The position numbers were made by a program, and so were the translations under genes. Below the pieces are notes generated by a model, which was given only the letters and a program-made list of their open reading frames with translations, made no database searches and was not told where the DNA came from. Source: Heracleum sosnowskyi (lineage: Eukaryota; Streptophyta; Magnoliopsida; Apiales; Apiaceae). From it: a DNA stretch of 64,000 bases. Positions 13,011-23,612 of the stretch are shown piece after piece (within the stretch, counting starts at the first letter, position 1; each line of letters starts with the position of its first letter). The stretch covers positions 63,189,064 through 63,253,063 of the forward strand of contig CM061242.1 in assembly GCA_030848705.1 (NCBI GenBank). Reading direction: 5' to 3'.

Positions 13011-13527
13011 TCCTTGTATGGCCTTAAGCTAGCTTAGATCATCAAAGAAATCAAGAAAAACGAAGTTAGTTTCTAAGGGTTACTATTCATCATCACTTTT
13101 GTAAAAATCATATAAAATCGAAAATTGAGAGTTTGGTTTTCAAATCTTTACCACACCTTCTACTCTTCAAGAGCTTTCTTTTGAGCTATAGATCATCACC
13201 AGGGGATTCTTGAATCGCGACTTATTGGCTCTCTAAGGTGAGAGGTTGAAACTGTCATGGACTGGACAGTTTGGTTTCTTCAACTTGGAGAGGATATTTG
13301 ACTAGGCTAAACACCTTGGATTGCCATGAAATTTTGAACGAGTGTTATACATGGAGTGGAGAATCTGTGGTTAAATTTTGGTGATTTTATCATGGGTGGA
13401 TTGTGAGATACGAATTTTTATTTGAGGGTTGCTCTAGCAGATCAGTTTTGAGAGACTTTGTGTTTCTCTTGCTTTTCTTTTCTTTTTGTCTTGATCATAA
13501 TGAAAATGCTGATATTTGTGTTAAAAG

Positions 13528-13613
13528 GTGATGAGTCACCACATTTGGTGAGTCACAGGGACACGTGTCGCGCCATGGAGTATCATGGTGGCAAGCAGGG
13601 ACACGTGTCGCGC
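13528..13613 (-). promoter_or_regulatory. U3 cluster of TGAGTCA and doubled CACGTG palindromes
   Basis: GGGACACGTGTCGCGC occurs twice, at 13558-13573 and 13598-13613. Each copy contains the 10-bp palindrome GACACGTGTC with a G-box core. Just to the left are TGAGTCAC at about 13532 and a second GTGAGTCAC at about 13547. CACGTG and TGAGTCA are known plant bZIP/bHLH binding cores. The same cluster lies at about 22937-23022 in the promoter-side LTR. Confidence 0.55.
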
Positions 13614-14237
13614 ATGCACGCGTTTGGTTAAAGTAGCTTTACTAGTTCGTTTCTTTTCACATGGATGATCCAAATGTTGCATCCCTCGAATTAATCTTGT
13701 TACATGTTACTTCCATGTCTATATTTAATCCTGTCATAATTTCAATCCTTAATCCATGATTCGTTCTCTTAATCGCTTAATCTCGTTATAAAGTATCAGC
13801 GGTTTCTAGAATCTTCGGTTCACTGTCCCAGTGGTTTTCTTTCTAAATTCTCAAATCAAATATAATAAAATTCCAAAATATTAAATCCTCAAATCCTTAA
13901 TTTAATATCTCATTTCTTGAATATAATAATATATAATTCGCTGTCCGGTCAAATATTTCACCAAAATAAAATTTGGAATTTCTGAATTCCGATCGTCTTT
14001 GCATTCACTTATTTACTCCGTAGATCACTAATACGACTTCGGAATATCCACACTACGTCTCGTACATAGGTGGCATGAAAAATTTTCTTAACCCTCAAAA
14101 TCACTATTCATCCATCAAATTCACTATTCACTGATGCACTTAATCATAATAAGAAAAGTTTTTTTTTTTTTTTTTTTTCCAAAAATTCGGGTTATTACAG
14201 TCTCCCCTCCTTAAAAGGATTCCGTCCCGGAATCAAC

Positions 14238-14455
14238 TTGGGCATAACTGGGGGTACTTCTCTCCCGTTGCACTTTCCAACTCCCAGGTGGATTCTTCCA
14301 CCTCTTGATTTTCCACAAACCTCTCACTAGCTTGGCAACCTCGTCCCTTAGCACTTGTTCTTTTTCTATCCGTGATTTCCACAGGTTGCTCGTTGTAAGT
14401 CAGACCAGGTTGTATGTCTACCTGCTCGTACTCTACATATGCCGGGCATCTATAG
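14238..14455 (-). pseudogene. Chromodomain remnant of element B
   Basis: Two minus-strand frames together show the end of a Gypsy integrase chromodomain: YVEYEQVDIQPGL and EQPVEITDRK (right part), then EVEESTWELE and EKYPQLCPS with a terminal stop (left part). A frame change lies between them. Chromodomains of this type target integration to particular chromatin (family knowledge). Confidence 0.75.
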
Positions 14456-14520
14456 TATACTGACGTAGCATTGACACATGAACTCTGTTATGACCATTCT
14501 ACAAGTTTGGGGGGGGGGGC

Positions 14521-14625
14521 AAGGCTGGCTCGTAGGCCACCTTCCTGACGCGTTTTAAAATCTCAGATGGCCCAATGAATCTCGGGCTCAATTTCCCTTT
14601 CTTTCCAAATCTCATTAACTCCTTC
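14521..14625 (-). pseudogene. Integrase C-terminal GPF/GPY remnant of element B
   Basis: The minus strand reads RFGKKGKLSPRFIGPSEIL and continues into a VAYEPALP segment. This matches the integrase C-terminal module of chromoviruses (usual form GKLSPRFIGPFEIL). The zinc finger and catalytic core expected further right are missing. Confidence 0.75.
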
Positions 14626-15057
14626 CACGAGGATATCTCTTAGCATCAAGAATCTCTAACCTCATATTTTCCATCTTGTTTGTACAGAAAATACACCAAC
14701 ATAAACTTGCTTGTCATTCATCAACTTGCCATTTAGCTTATCAATAGCAGTACTATCTCTATACTCGCGGGCTTAGTCCGCATGCTTTCTCTGTCTGTCT
14801 TGGCTGTCACTAGCCGCTTGTTGGTGAAATCTTTTGTCTTTCTAGTTTGTTGGACTAACTTGGGTTTTGTGTAAAATCTCATCCTTTAACTCCCGATCAT
14901 TCGGAATCCATCTCTGTCTCATTTTAATCAAGGGTATCGGCCACCACATTGGCCTTCCCGGGATGGTAGTGCATCTCACAGTCATCATCCTAGGTCAATT
15001 CTAGCCATTTCTCCATCTCATGTTATCTACTATCACGGATAACTCAAAGCCAATTCA

Positions 15058-15240
15058 TTACATTCCATAAAAATTTGTGGGTGCATTAATCAACCCAAAA
15101 TACCTCGATGAAATCTCGAAGTGTCTATTCCTAGTACGAATCGCAGTCTTGGGTACATCCTCGGATTTAACTTCCAACTGGTGATACCCAGTTCTTAAAT
15201 AAATTTGGAAATACACAGCGTTCTTCCGCTGATCAAACAA
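15058..15240 (-). pseudogene. Reverse transcriptase fragment of element B
   Basis: A 60-codon frame with YFQIYLRTGYHQLEVKSEDV and FGLINAPTNFYGM, equivalent to the Gypsy RT segment LRSGYHQLR...FGLTNAPA. It stops before the catalytic YVDD box, which is not present in frame. The RNase H end motif ANVVADTL is seen separately at about 14926-14960. Confidence 0.8.
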
Positions 15241-15659
15241 TCATTTACAAGGGTACCTATTCTCCATTTCGAACTCATACAACTCTCGAGGTTCGATGCA
15301 TAATCTTGTGTTAATATCTTTCTTTCTTACGAACAACACCGGGGTTCCCCACGATGATACACTGGGCCTTATCATACCCTTATACAACAACTCTTGTAAC
15401 TGTCACTAACTCTTTCATTCCCACTATACCCTGAATACTCGGTATTCATTCTCATGTCATCCAAATCGATATCTGGTAGCTCATTAAAACCTTGTACAAT
15501 CTCCCAAAACTATTGTCGTTTCCTTTATACTTGGTAACTCTTTTCTTGGCGTCAACCATAAGAGCTAATTAAGCCTCATATCTCCGGCATAATAGTTTCT
15601 TAGTCTGACTATATTCAAGAATCTCTGAATCTGTCTCCATTCTTTATTTATTACTCTCT

Positions 15660-15750
15660 ATCCCTTACAATCAGTCTGGGCTCCATTGGGTGTCAACCAA
15701 CCCATTCTTATTATAATATCAACTTCTCCCAACTTGAAAGGAATCAGGTC
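15660..15750 (-). pseudogene. Aspartic protease C-terminal remnant of element B
   Basis: The minus strand reads LIPFKLGEVDIIIRMGWLTP followed by GAQTDCKG and a stop. This matches the FDVILGMDWL...IDC block after the active site in Gypsy proteases. The GMDWL consensus has become RMGWL. Confidence 0.6.
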
Positions 15751-16009
15751 TATCAAGAGTGTCAACCTCATGTTTCTAGTTCACAATCTAGACGTACCAG
15801 TCTTACGGGAAAATCCCCCGACTGACTATTTCTACTTGTAATTATTCTCTTTAGCGGCTCGGCCTTAAGGTTTAATTGTCATTCAACCTCTTGATATACA
15901 ACGATACATTAGCTCTGTCTAAACAGTATAGAAGGGTACCTGTTATTTAAAGGTCCTGACAGTGGGCTGCTGGTTGGAGGTAGCCCTGGTTGAAACCTAC
16001 TGGCTTTCT

Positions 16010-16155
16010 TTTACTTTGTGTTCACAAACTCCGGAACAAACCTCGATAACTCGGAAAACTTGGCCTCATACTCGGTCACAGTCATGGTTTCTTGTTTTAA
16101 CTCTTTAACTTTCATTTTCATCCGGATCTCCACATATTTCCGAAATTTATTCCTC
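16010..16155 (-). pseudogene. Gag fragment of element B
   Basis: The minus strand reads ETMTVTEYEAKFSELSRFVP, the conserved gag block of chromoviruses (usual form MSVTEYEAKFTELSRFAP). It is preceded by a KKY-like segment and followed quickly by a stop. Confidence 0.7.
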
Positions 16156-18486
16156 TAAAAACAACACGCTGCACCTCTCCCAAGTCACAATACCAGCTCC
16201 CTCTGACTCCATCTTCAGTACTTATCTTGTTAACCTGGAGGTAGTGTCCATTCGTAAACAACTCCTCCAAAACCTCAATCTCGCCGTAAGGCATCTATCT
16301 AACAACGTTGTCACTGGAGTTCACGGCACATTACTATTTCTTACACATATATCAATTGACACGCTTTCCATTATCATAACATCCTTGGGAGAATAAACCA
16401 ATTCATTGATATGTCACTAACATTCCATTCGCCTTAGGGATTCGCTCCTGTCATAGGCAATTTCGTTGCGAATCTAATTCCTATCAGCGAATTTTGACTT
16501 ATTTGACCTGGGTGGCTTCCCCTTAGAATTCAATGAGGATGACAAAAATTATGGGGCCTTGAAAAGACAGCTCCCATATCAAGGAAAACGTCACACACTG
16601 GTGATCATAAGGTTATGAGTTTTAAGGTAACCTTATTGGAGGTAAAAGAATTTACCGAGAGATCAACATGATCATAAGAACTCAACGTTGTGTGCCTCGA
16701 TTGAGACATTACTAAAGGTAATTAGCCTTCTTGTATTTCACAACTTACAAGTGATGGCGTCCCATCAGACTTCTATCACATAGACAGATAGTCCTTGTAG
16801 CCCCTATAAGTATAGGGTTGTTCGTCTCAGTGGAAGTTGAAAAGTATGAAAGCAATTCGAGATCAATTTAATGATTATCGCCATTCGACAATATTTCTCA
16901 AAGGAACACCTTGGATTAAAATTAAACAGATTCCAAAGGTGTGGTTTCCAAGGAAAATACAAAGAAAAGAATAACCAAAAAGATGCTAGTACTCATCAAG
17001 CAAGTGGTGAGGTATCACCATAGGGTCATTCATTATTTGAAGAAAAGCGAAAGCTTAAATAACATCATTTGACAGGGCTTCGAAAACCTGAAAGTAGGCA
17101 TCGTGATAGCCTCTAGCACAATTGAAATTAAATATGATTTAACACAAGTGTTATAAAATAACTTCGAAGAGGGAATATACCCTTTATCAGAATTCTTTCT
17201 TGGAAAGAGGTCAAGATAGATCATAGATTGGGGAAATATCCCACATAATTTGCAAATGGGGAGGGTACTACCAAGGTCTCTACGGATGCCTTTTATGTCG
17301 GCTCCTCTAATGGATAATCGTTCAATTCCAACGCTTTTCTATTCCACGCACCCTAAGGTGTTCGATACTTACGTCATCGCTGACTTATAATAGTCGCTAA
17401 GAATTCAACCATAAACATTTACAATTGCAGGGAGTTCTATTCGACTAGGCGCAAACATCTCAAGTAAGCGTTCTATTCTATAAGAAGACTTCGATACCGT
17501 TGTCGTCCATAGTGATGACAATTCCACATGTCGACTGTGCGGTACTTCGGAAGCTCGTTAGAAACTACAAGTTTAAATCCGGTCTCTATTTCAATCATCC
17601 TTATACCCAATATTCCTTCCCGGTTTCCTGAGGGTGGTAAATCTCGTTCTCGATTCCGCCTTAGCGTGTTTGTCTTACAATAACATTTATATGGTATATA
17701 TACCCAAAATTCTCCTTGAGATAATAAAATCCCTCAATTATGTAATAGACACTATTTCCAGTGGAATCGCTGGTCGTGGGGGATTGAAACCTCATAGCCC
17801 AAAACAATTCCTTCCACTATTCTAGGCAACTAAGTACCCCTAATCGTTGGTGAAAGTCTGAACATCTCGGTTCTTACGTATGCCGCCTCCTTATGGGCAA
17901 CTATAACCGACTACGAGTAACAGGTTTCGTTCAAGTCGAATCAATCCACTGATACTGGATGTATTGCCTCTACCTCTTCTTCTTTGGAGACTCTACTCCA
18001 TTTTATTTGTCATATCTCATGATGAATCATAACGATCCTAAACTCTCGTATCGGCAATTATTTGACCTCTGAAGGTTCGTCCGGTACTATTGTACGACCT
18101 CAAGTAACATACTACATCTTTATCAATCAACACGTCCTCTACAAGATTCTTTCCTTGACCCACTATGGGGTCTTCCTCTAGATCCTCCTATGGATCTTCC
18201 TTTATCGGGTCTCCGTCCATTTCAAGGAACGCATCATCAATTGCCTACTCGAAGGCCTCGGGGTCTGGTATCCCATCAATCTATAACTCATACGAATCGA
18301 GGTGACTAACCACGAAGTCCTAAGTACGGTTTCCCAGAAGAAGTCCCCTCTCGGGCTTCATCTTAAACAGTCAGGGTCATGTCCTCTAACCCGACTACGA
18401 ACTCAATTTGGGCTCTAGATGTTCTTATCATTCTTAAGGGTATTGTAAGACTCGATCTCCTATCGTTTCTGAGGACTGTAACCTAA

Positions 18487-18499
18487 AGCTCTGATACCA
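18487..18499 (-). other. Element B primer binding site
   Basis: The minus strand reads TGGTATCAGAGCT, complementary to the initiator Met tRNA 3' end, four bases from the LTR at 18504. It fixes the element orientation as minus. Confidence 0.85.
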
Positions 18500-18503
18500 T
18501 TTC

Positions 18504-21500
18504 TGTAACAGCCCCAAATCCGGGGTCAGGGATTTAGAGTAGTCACGATCCATTTACTCCTTGCCTTACCTGTATTACTCACACCGCACATAATTCACCT
18601 GCTCGTGACCCCTCAATATATGCCTCACACACACACACACAGGTTAGAGTCTCAGAAACGACACCATACAATAACTGCGGAATAAATAACTTTTATTACA
18701 ATACCCAAATGTCTTTGAATCTGTCACTGATACAATTTATAAGTAATGTTACATTACTAACTTAGCCTTCTGATGCTCACAATCCTCTCATACCATTCAT
18801 ATCTATACATAAGTTGAATACCAAAACTGTAGCCCGATTCGATTGGTTCGCACTACTCTCGGGATCACTGCTAGAAGCTGTTCATGGAGACGCCTTGCGG
18901 GGTATGTGCCGTCCCAATGGCATCCTGCTTCGCTGCTATATAATATATATAAAACAATAGCAAGAGTGAGCGATAGCTCAGCAAGGTAATGAAAGTATGG
19001 CATAATTCTGCCTTTAACTCAACCCAAAATAAAACGGGTATAAGACAATACTTTGTCAAAATATTTCGATACTGAAATTATTTTCTTATCGGAAGGTATT
19101 CCAAAAATAGTACCTTTATTGTAATTCAAATATCATTTCATAATATTTCTGCAACTCTTTTGCTATATTATGAACAAAGTTCTTGTATACAAGATGAGGT
19201 TTCAAAATAAACCAAATATAACCTTTCCAAAAATTATCTTCTATATAAGCAGAATATCAACATATAACTTAAAAGATGAAGTTATAAGATGATTCAGTAT
19301 AAACAACTCCCTCACCATAACCCATGTTATGTAGGGTATCCACAGAGTCATAACTCATAAAAGATGGAGTTGCATGAATTTATTGTAACTTTATTTTGAA
19401 CACTTTTCGACCCTCTGCCAACATGACCGGTAAACCTGTACCACGGTGTCATCCTTGGTCCCTTTCAATACATGTTGCAGAATCCCTCTGCCGACATGAT
19501 CGGTAAACCTGTACCAACGGAGCCATCCATGGTCCCTTTCAGTACATGTTGCAGAATTATCCAAAATGGATGATGAACTAATACTGGAGTATGTCGCGCC
19601 AGAGGTCACACCCTTACGATGATCAGTCGTAAGTTGTGCCTCTAAAGATTTGTTTCTCTACATGTAGAAGGAAGAACATATGGATTTACTTGTCCACCAT
19701 ACGCCGGATCTCCCCTGCCAACGGTTGGGCATAAATGGGACCGGCGCCACTCGGATCCTAATATGGTGATGGGCTGCCACCTGCAGTCTCTTACACACTA
19801 ATGATGGGCTGCCACCTGCAGTCTCTTACACAAATACTCCTAGTTCGAATAGTATCCATGACTCTGAAACGTAAAGCTTGTCCTCCTTTCCCCAAGTATA
19901 ATACTTGTTAATAGGACTCCACAAAGTAGTCGTATCGGGTTGGAAAGGGGGAGTTCACCAATATTTCCCAAGCGATGCTTGTTAATGGATTTCAGACTTG
20001 ATCCATGAATTTACCCCTCGAGCGTTGAGGTGGTAACACCATATTTGACTTGCAGCAATTACATTGCTCCGAGAAAATATCTGTCCCTTGACAGTTTTGA
20101 GTTGAGAGTTTAAAAAGAGTAGTAGTTACTTAAGACAGGTTTCCCATATTTTTGATAATTGAGCGAGCATTTAATCCCCTTTAAAAGGCAGATTTAAATG
20201 GAAAAACATTGTTTTGGGAACCTCTTTTTGATTTGAAAATAATCAATACTATTTATTAAGTAAGTAATCCTCAAATGAATATAAATAATATTCTTTAAAT
20301 AAATAATTAATCTTCGAATAACAGTACCCGATATCTTTGTCGGAAAATAACCTTTATCAATAATATTCCAGATATTTTTTAACCGAAAATACCAATTTAT
20401 AACCATTGGAGTATCTTTGTTATCATTCCGGAACAAAGCGATTTTAAGAAAACATTTTGAAAATGGTATTCATCTAATTAAACAAATTTAATTAGACGAA
20501 TAAGGCTTATTTAATCCGTAAATGCTTCCAAAAGTATTTACTAATTAAATAAACACTGGTTTATTAGTGATGTTGCCTTTAGGTTAATTATTACGAAAAT
20601 CTTTCTAAAAAGCTCTGTCCGGGTTTTCGAAAATATATCTTAAATATAAATAACTTAAATAGCATTCCTCGAATGTATGATAATCGGCCGCTGGAAACCC
20701 TCCGGGTTTCCACGACTCTCTATATATAACAAAATATTGACTCCCGGCCTAGAGTCGAAAGAGTGGAATCATCCGCCCGATACTAAGGGCATTTGCAAAA
20801 CCCCGGCTTATAACTGATATCCCATATCTAACTTATAAGCCAAATATCATATTCAAATAATAACTTTCGAATGAGGTAATATTCAAATAACATTCCTCGA
20901 ATCATTTCCAAGTAATTAATACTTTCTGGAAATTTAAATAATGCTTAATAATAATATTCCTCAAGATGAATAGTACTCTGTCGCTGGAATCCCTCCGGGT
21001 TTCCACGACTATCTCTATAACAGAAAATACTGACTCCCGGTCTAGAGTCGACAATAAGAAGTATGCTCTTATCTCTAGAGCTACAAGGTATACCGGTTTA
21101 TAACTACTTTATCTCAAAGCTCATATATAAGCCGAAATCAAACCCTATTTTATACGATATATAACATGTATCGCAAACTGTATAACTCCACCCATGGCAA
21201 CAGCAGTAATATATAATCAATACTTCAAAGTATAGATTTAGGAAACTTGCCACAATACTTGCAACAAAGATTTGATATATAAATTGGGAATACGCAAGTA
21301 TCGAACATTTAAAGATATACCTACTCTGAATAATAGAGTGAGGTTTAGTAAACTTGCACGATACTTGGAACAAAGAATATATATATATAGATGTATATTT
21401 TTGAATCCACAAGTATTAAACATTCGAAAAATATGCCCACTCTAATAATAGAGTGAGGGTTAGAAAACTTGCCTGATGCTCGAGAAGTGATAGGGGTTCG

Positions 21501-23607
21501 CGACGATGCCGGACAATCTAGACAAGGTCAAACGAAAACACACGGTTAATCCCCTCGATAAACCACTTATAACTTAATGCTTAAACACATAAACGAAACA
21601 CAACCAAGGAATTACTAACTCGTTATAAGCTCATACTAAGTCCATGTTATCCGTCAAATACTTATATCATAAGTTTGGTTCGAAATCCATCCTCAAATCC
21701 AAGTTATACTTAACCATTTGCAACATCGGTTTCTAAGTCGTGTTCTTAGTGGTTTTCACTTGCGCGACCTCGACTAAAACATTTTTATAAAATAGAAAAA
21801 TAATCTTTTTAATGCGAATCTTTTTCGTGAGCCTTCCTAACTGTCTCTAGTATTATTCCTCAAAATTTCACATTTTAATATGGCTCCGAAGTGGTCCAAA
21901 TATAGCCTCAAAGTTGCTGGACAGAGAGGAGTCATTCTTCCGAACGGCGTTTACTAAAACTCACTTTTCTCTTAACCCGTAAATCGTAACGACATGATTC
22001 TTGCGCTCACGTAAACTAGAAACAAAGATCTACACACTCATGTTCATCACTGAACCAAAAGAGGCAGTTAAGTTTCCGGACTCTAGGCAGTTTATAGAGT
22101 TACCGACAATCGGGCATTACGACGGCTATAATCGTAACGTTTTCCAAAAATCGCAACATCAAATCCAAGCCACACCGGGCATCCATAAAATTCATGAACA
22201 TAATACTCATCAATATCAGCCTACTTTTTCAGTTTATACCCCAAATTTCTCAAGTCAAATCAACCACTACATAATCATGCTTTCATGCTTATAATCATAC
22301 TATAAACATCACCAAGCTCAAATCCATCAAGAACAAGCATAAAATCAAAGTAAGGTCTAAGGTCCTTAAAGTCTATACCTTCCTTGGAGAGTATACCAGC
22401 GCTAATAATCCTTATATAGTCCTTGTATGGCCTTAAGCTAGCTTAGATCATCAAAGAAATCAAGAAAAACGAAGTTAGTTTCTAAGGGTTACTATTCATC
22501 ATCACTTTTGTAAAAATCATATAAAATCGAAAATTGAGAGTTTGGTTTTCAAATCTTTACCACACCTTCTACTCTTCAAGAGCTTTCTTTTGAGCTATAG
22601 ATCATCACCAGGGGATTCTTGAATCGCGACTTATTGGCTCTCTAAGGTGAGAGGTTGAAACTGTCATGGACTGGACAGTTTGGTTTCTTCAACTTGGAGA
22701 GGATATTTGACTAGGCTAAACACCTTGGATTGCCATGAAATTTTGAACGAGTGTTATACATGGAGTGGAGAATCTGTGGTTAAATTTTGGTGATTTTATC
22801 ATGGGTGGATTGTGAGATACGAATTTTTATTTGAGGGTTGCTCTAGCAGATCAGTTTTGAGAGACTTTGTGTTTCTCTTGCTTTTCTTTTCTTTTTGTCT
22901 TGATCATAATGAAAATGCTGATATTTGTGTTAAAAGGTGATGAGTCACCACATTTGGTGAGTCACAGGGACACGTGTCGCGCCATGGAGTATCATGGTGG
23001 CAAGCAGGGACACGTGTCGCGCATGCACGCGTTTGGTTAAAGTAGCTTTACTAGTTCGTTTCTTTTCACATGGATGATCCAAATGTTGCATCCCTCGAAT
23101 TAATCTTGTTACATGTTACTTCCATGTCTATATTTAATCCTGTCATAATTTCAATCCTTAATCCATGATTCGTTCTCTTAATCGCTTAATCTCGTTATAA
23201 AGTATCAGCGGTTTCTAGAATCTTCGGTTCACTGTCCCAGTGGTTTTCTTTCTAAATTCTCAAATCAAATATAATAAAATTCCAAAATATTAAATCCTCA
23301 AATCCTTAATTTAATATCTCATTTCTTGAATATAATAATATATAATTCGCTGTCCGGTCAAATATTTCACCAAAATAAAATTTGGAATTTCTGAATTCCG
23401 ATCGTCTTTGCATTCACTTATTTACTCCGTAGATCACTAATACGACTTCGGAATATCCACACTACGTCTCGTACATAGGTGGCATGAAAAATTTTCTTAA
23501 CCCTCAAAATCACTATTCATCCATCAAATTCACTATTCACTGATGCACTTAATCATAATAAGAAAAGTTTTTTTTTTTTTTTTTTTCCAAAAATTCGGGT
23601 TATTACA
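18504..23607 (-). repeat. Element B 5' LTR (5104 bp)
   Basis: Promoter-side LTR in element sense, near-identical to 9095-14199. The right target duplication ATAAA follows at 23608-23612. All internal repeats and the G-box cluster of the other copy are present at an offset of 9409 bp. Confidence 0.92.
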
Positions 23608-23612
23608 ATAAA

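Larger units (their letters stand above)
9095..14199 (-). repeat. Element B 3' LTR (5105 bp)
   Basis: Starts TGTAACAGCCCCAAATCC and ends GGGTTATTACA. Many spot comparisons with 18504-23607 showed only one substitution (T at 12609 against G at 22018) and one base in a run of about 20 T near 14160. It holds a CA microsatellite near 9218 and several internal duplications listed separately. Short open frames of 60-102 codons are duplicated with the LTR and have no recognisable product. Confidence 0.92.
14200..18503 (-). pseudogene. Element B internal region: degenerate chromovirus gag-pol
   Basis: Read on the minus strand from right to left: primer site (18487-18499), a long leader without recognisable coding (about 16200-18480), then gag, protease, reverse transcriptase, RNase H, integrase and chromodomain fragments in the normal Gypsy order. 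The longest open piece is only 60 codons. The distance from reverse transcriptase to chromodomain is under 1 kb instead of the usual 2 kb or more, so large deletions removed most of RNase H and integrase. The 16600-17400 leader is clearly homologous to the LARD-2 leader at about 39400-40150. A run of ten G near 14510 may be real or a sequencing error. Confidence 0.85.
9095..23607 (-). mobile_element. Element B: young chromovirus-derived element with 5.1 kb LTRs and dead pol
   Basis: LTRs at 9095-14199 and 18504-23607 flank a 4.3 kb internal region. The target duplication ATAAA lies at 9090-9094 and 23608-23612, and the empty site is visible in LARD-2 at about 41890 and LARD-1 at about 2319. 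In minus orientation the primer site is at 18487-18499 and the polypurine tract just right of 14199. The internal region keeps gag, protease, reverse transcriptase, RNase H, integrase and chromodomain scraps, all broken by stops and deletions. The LTRs look almost identical, so the insertion is very recent. Confidence 0.9.
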
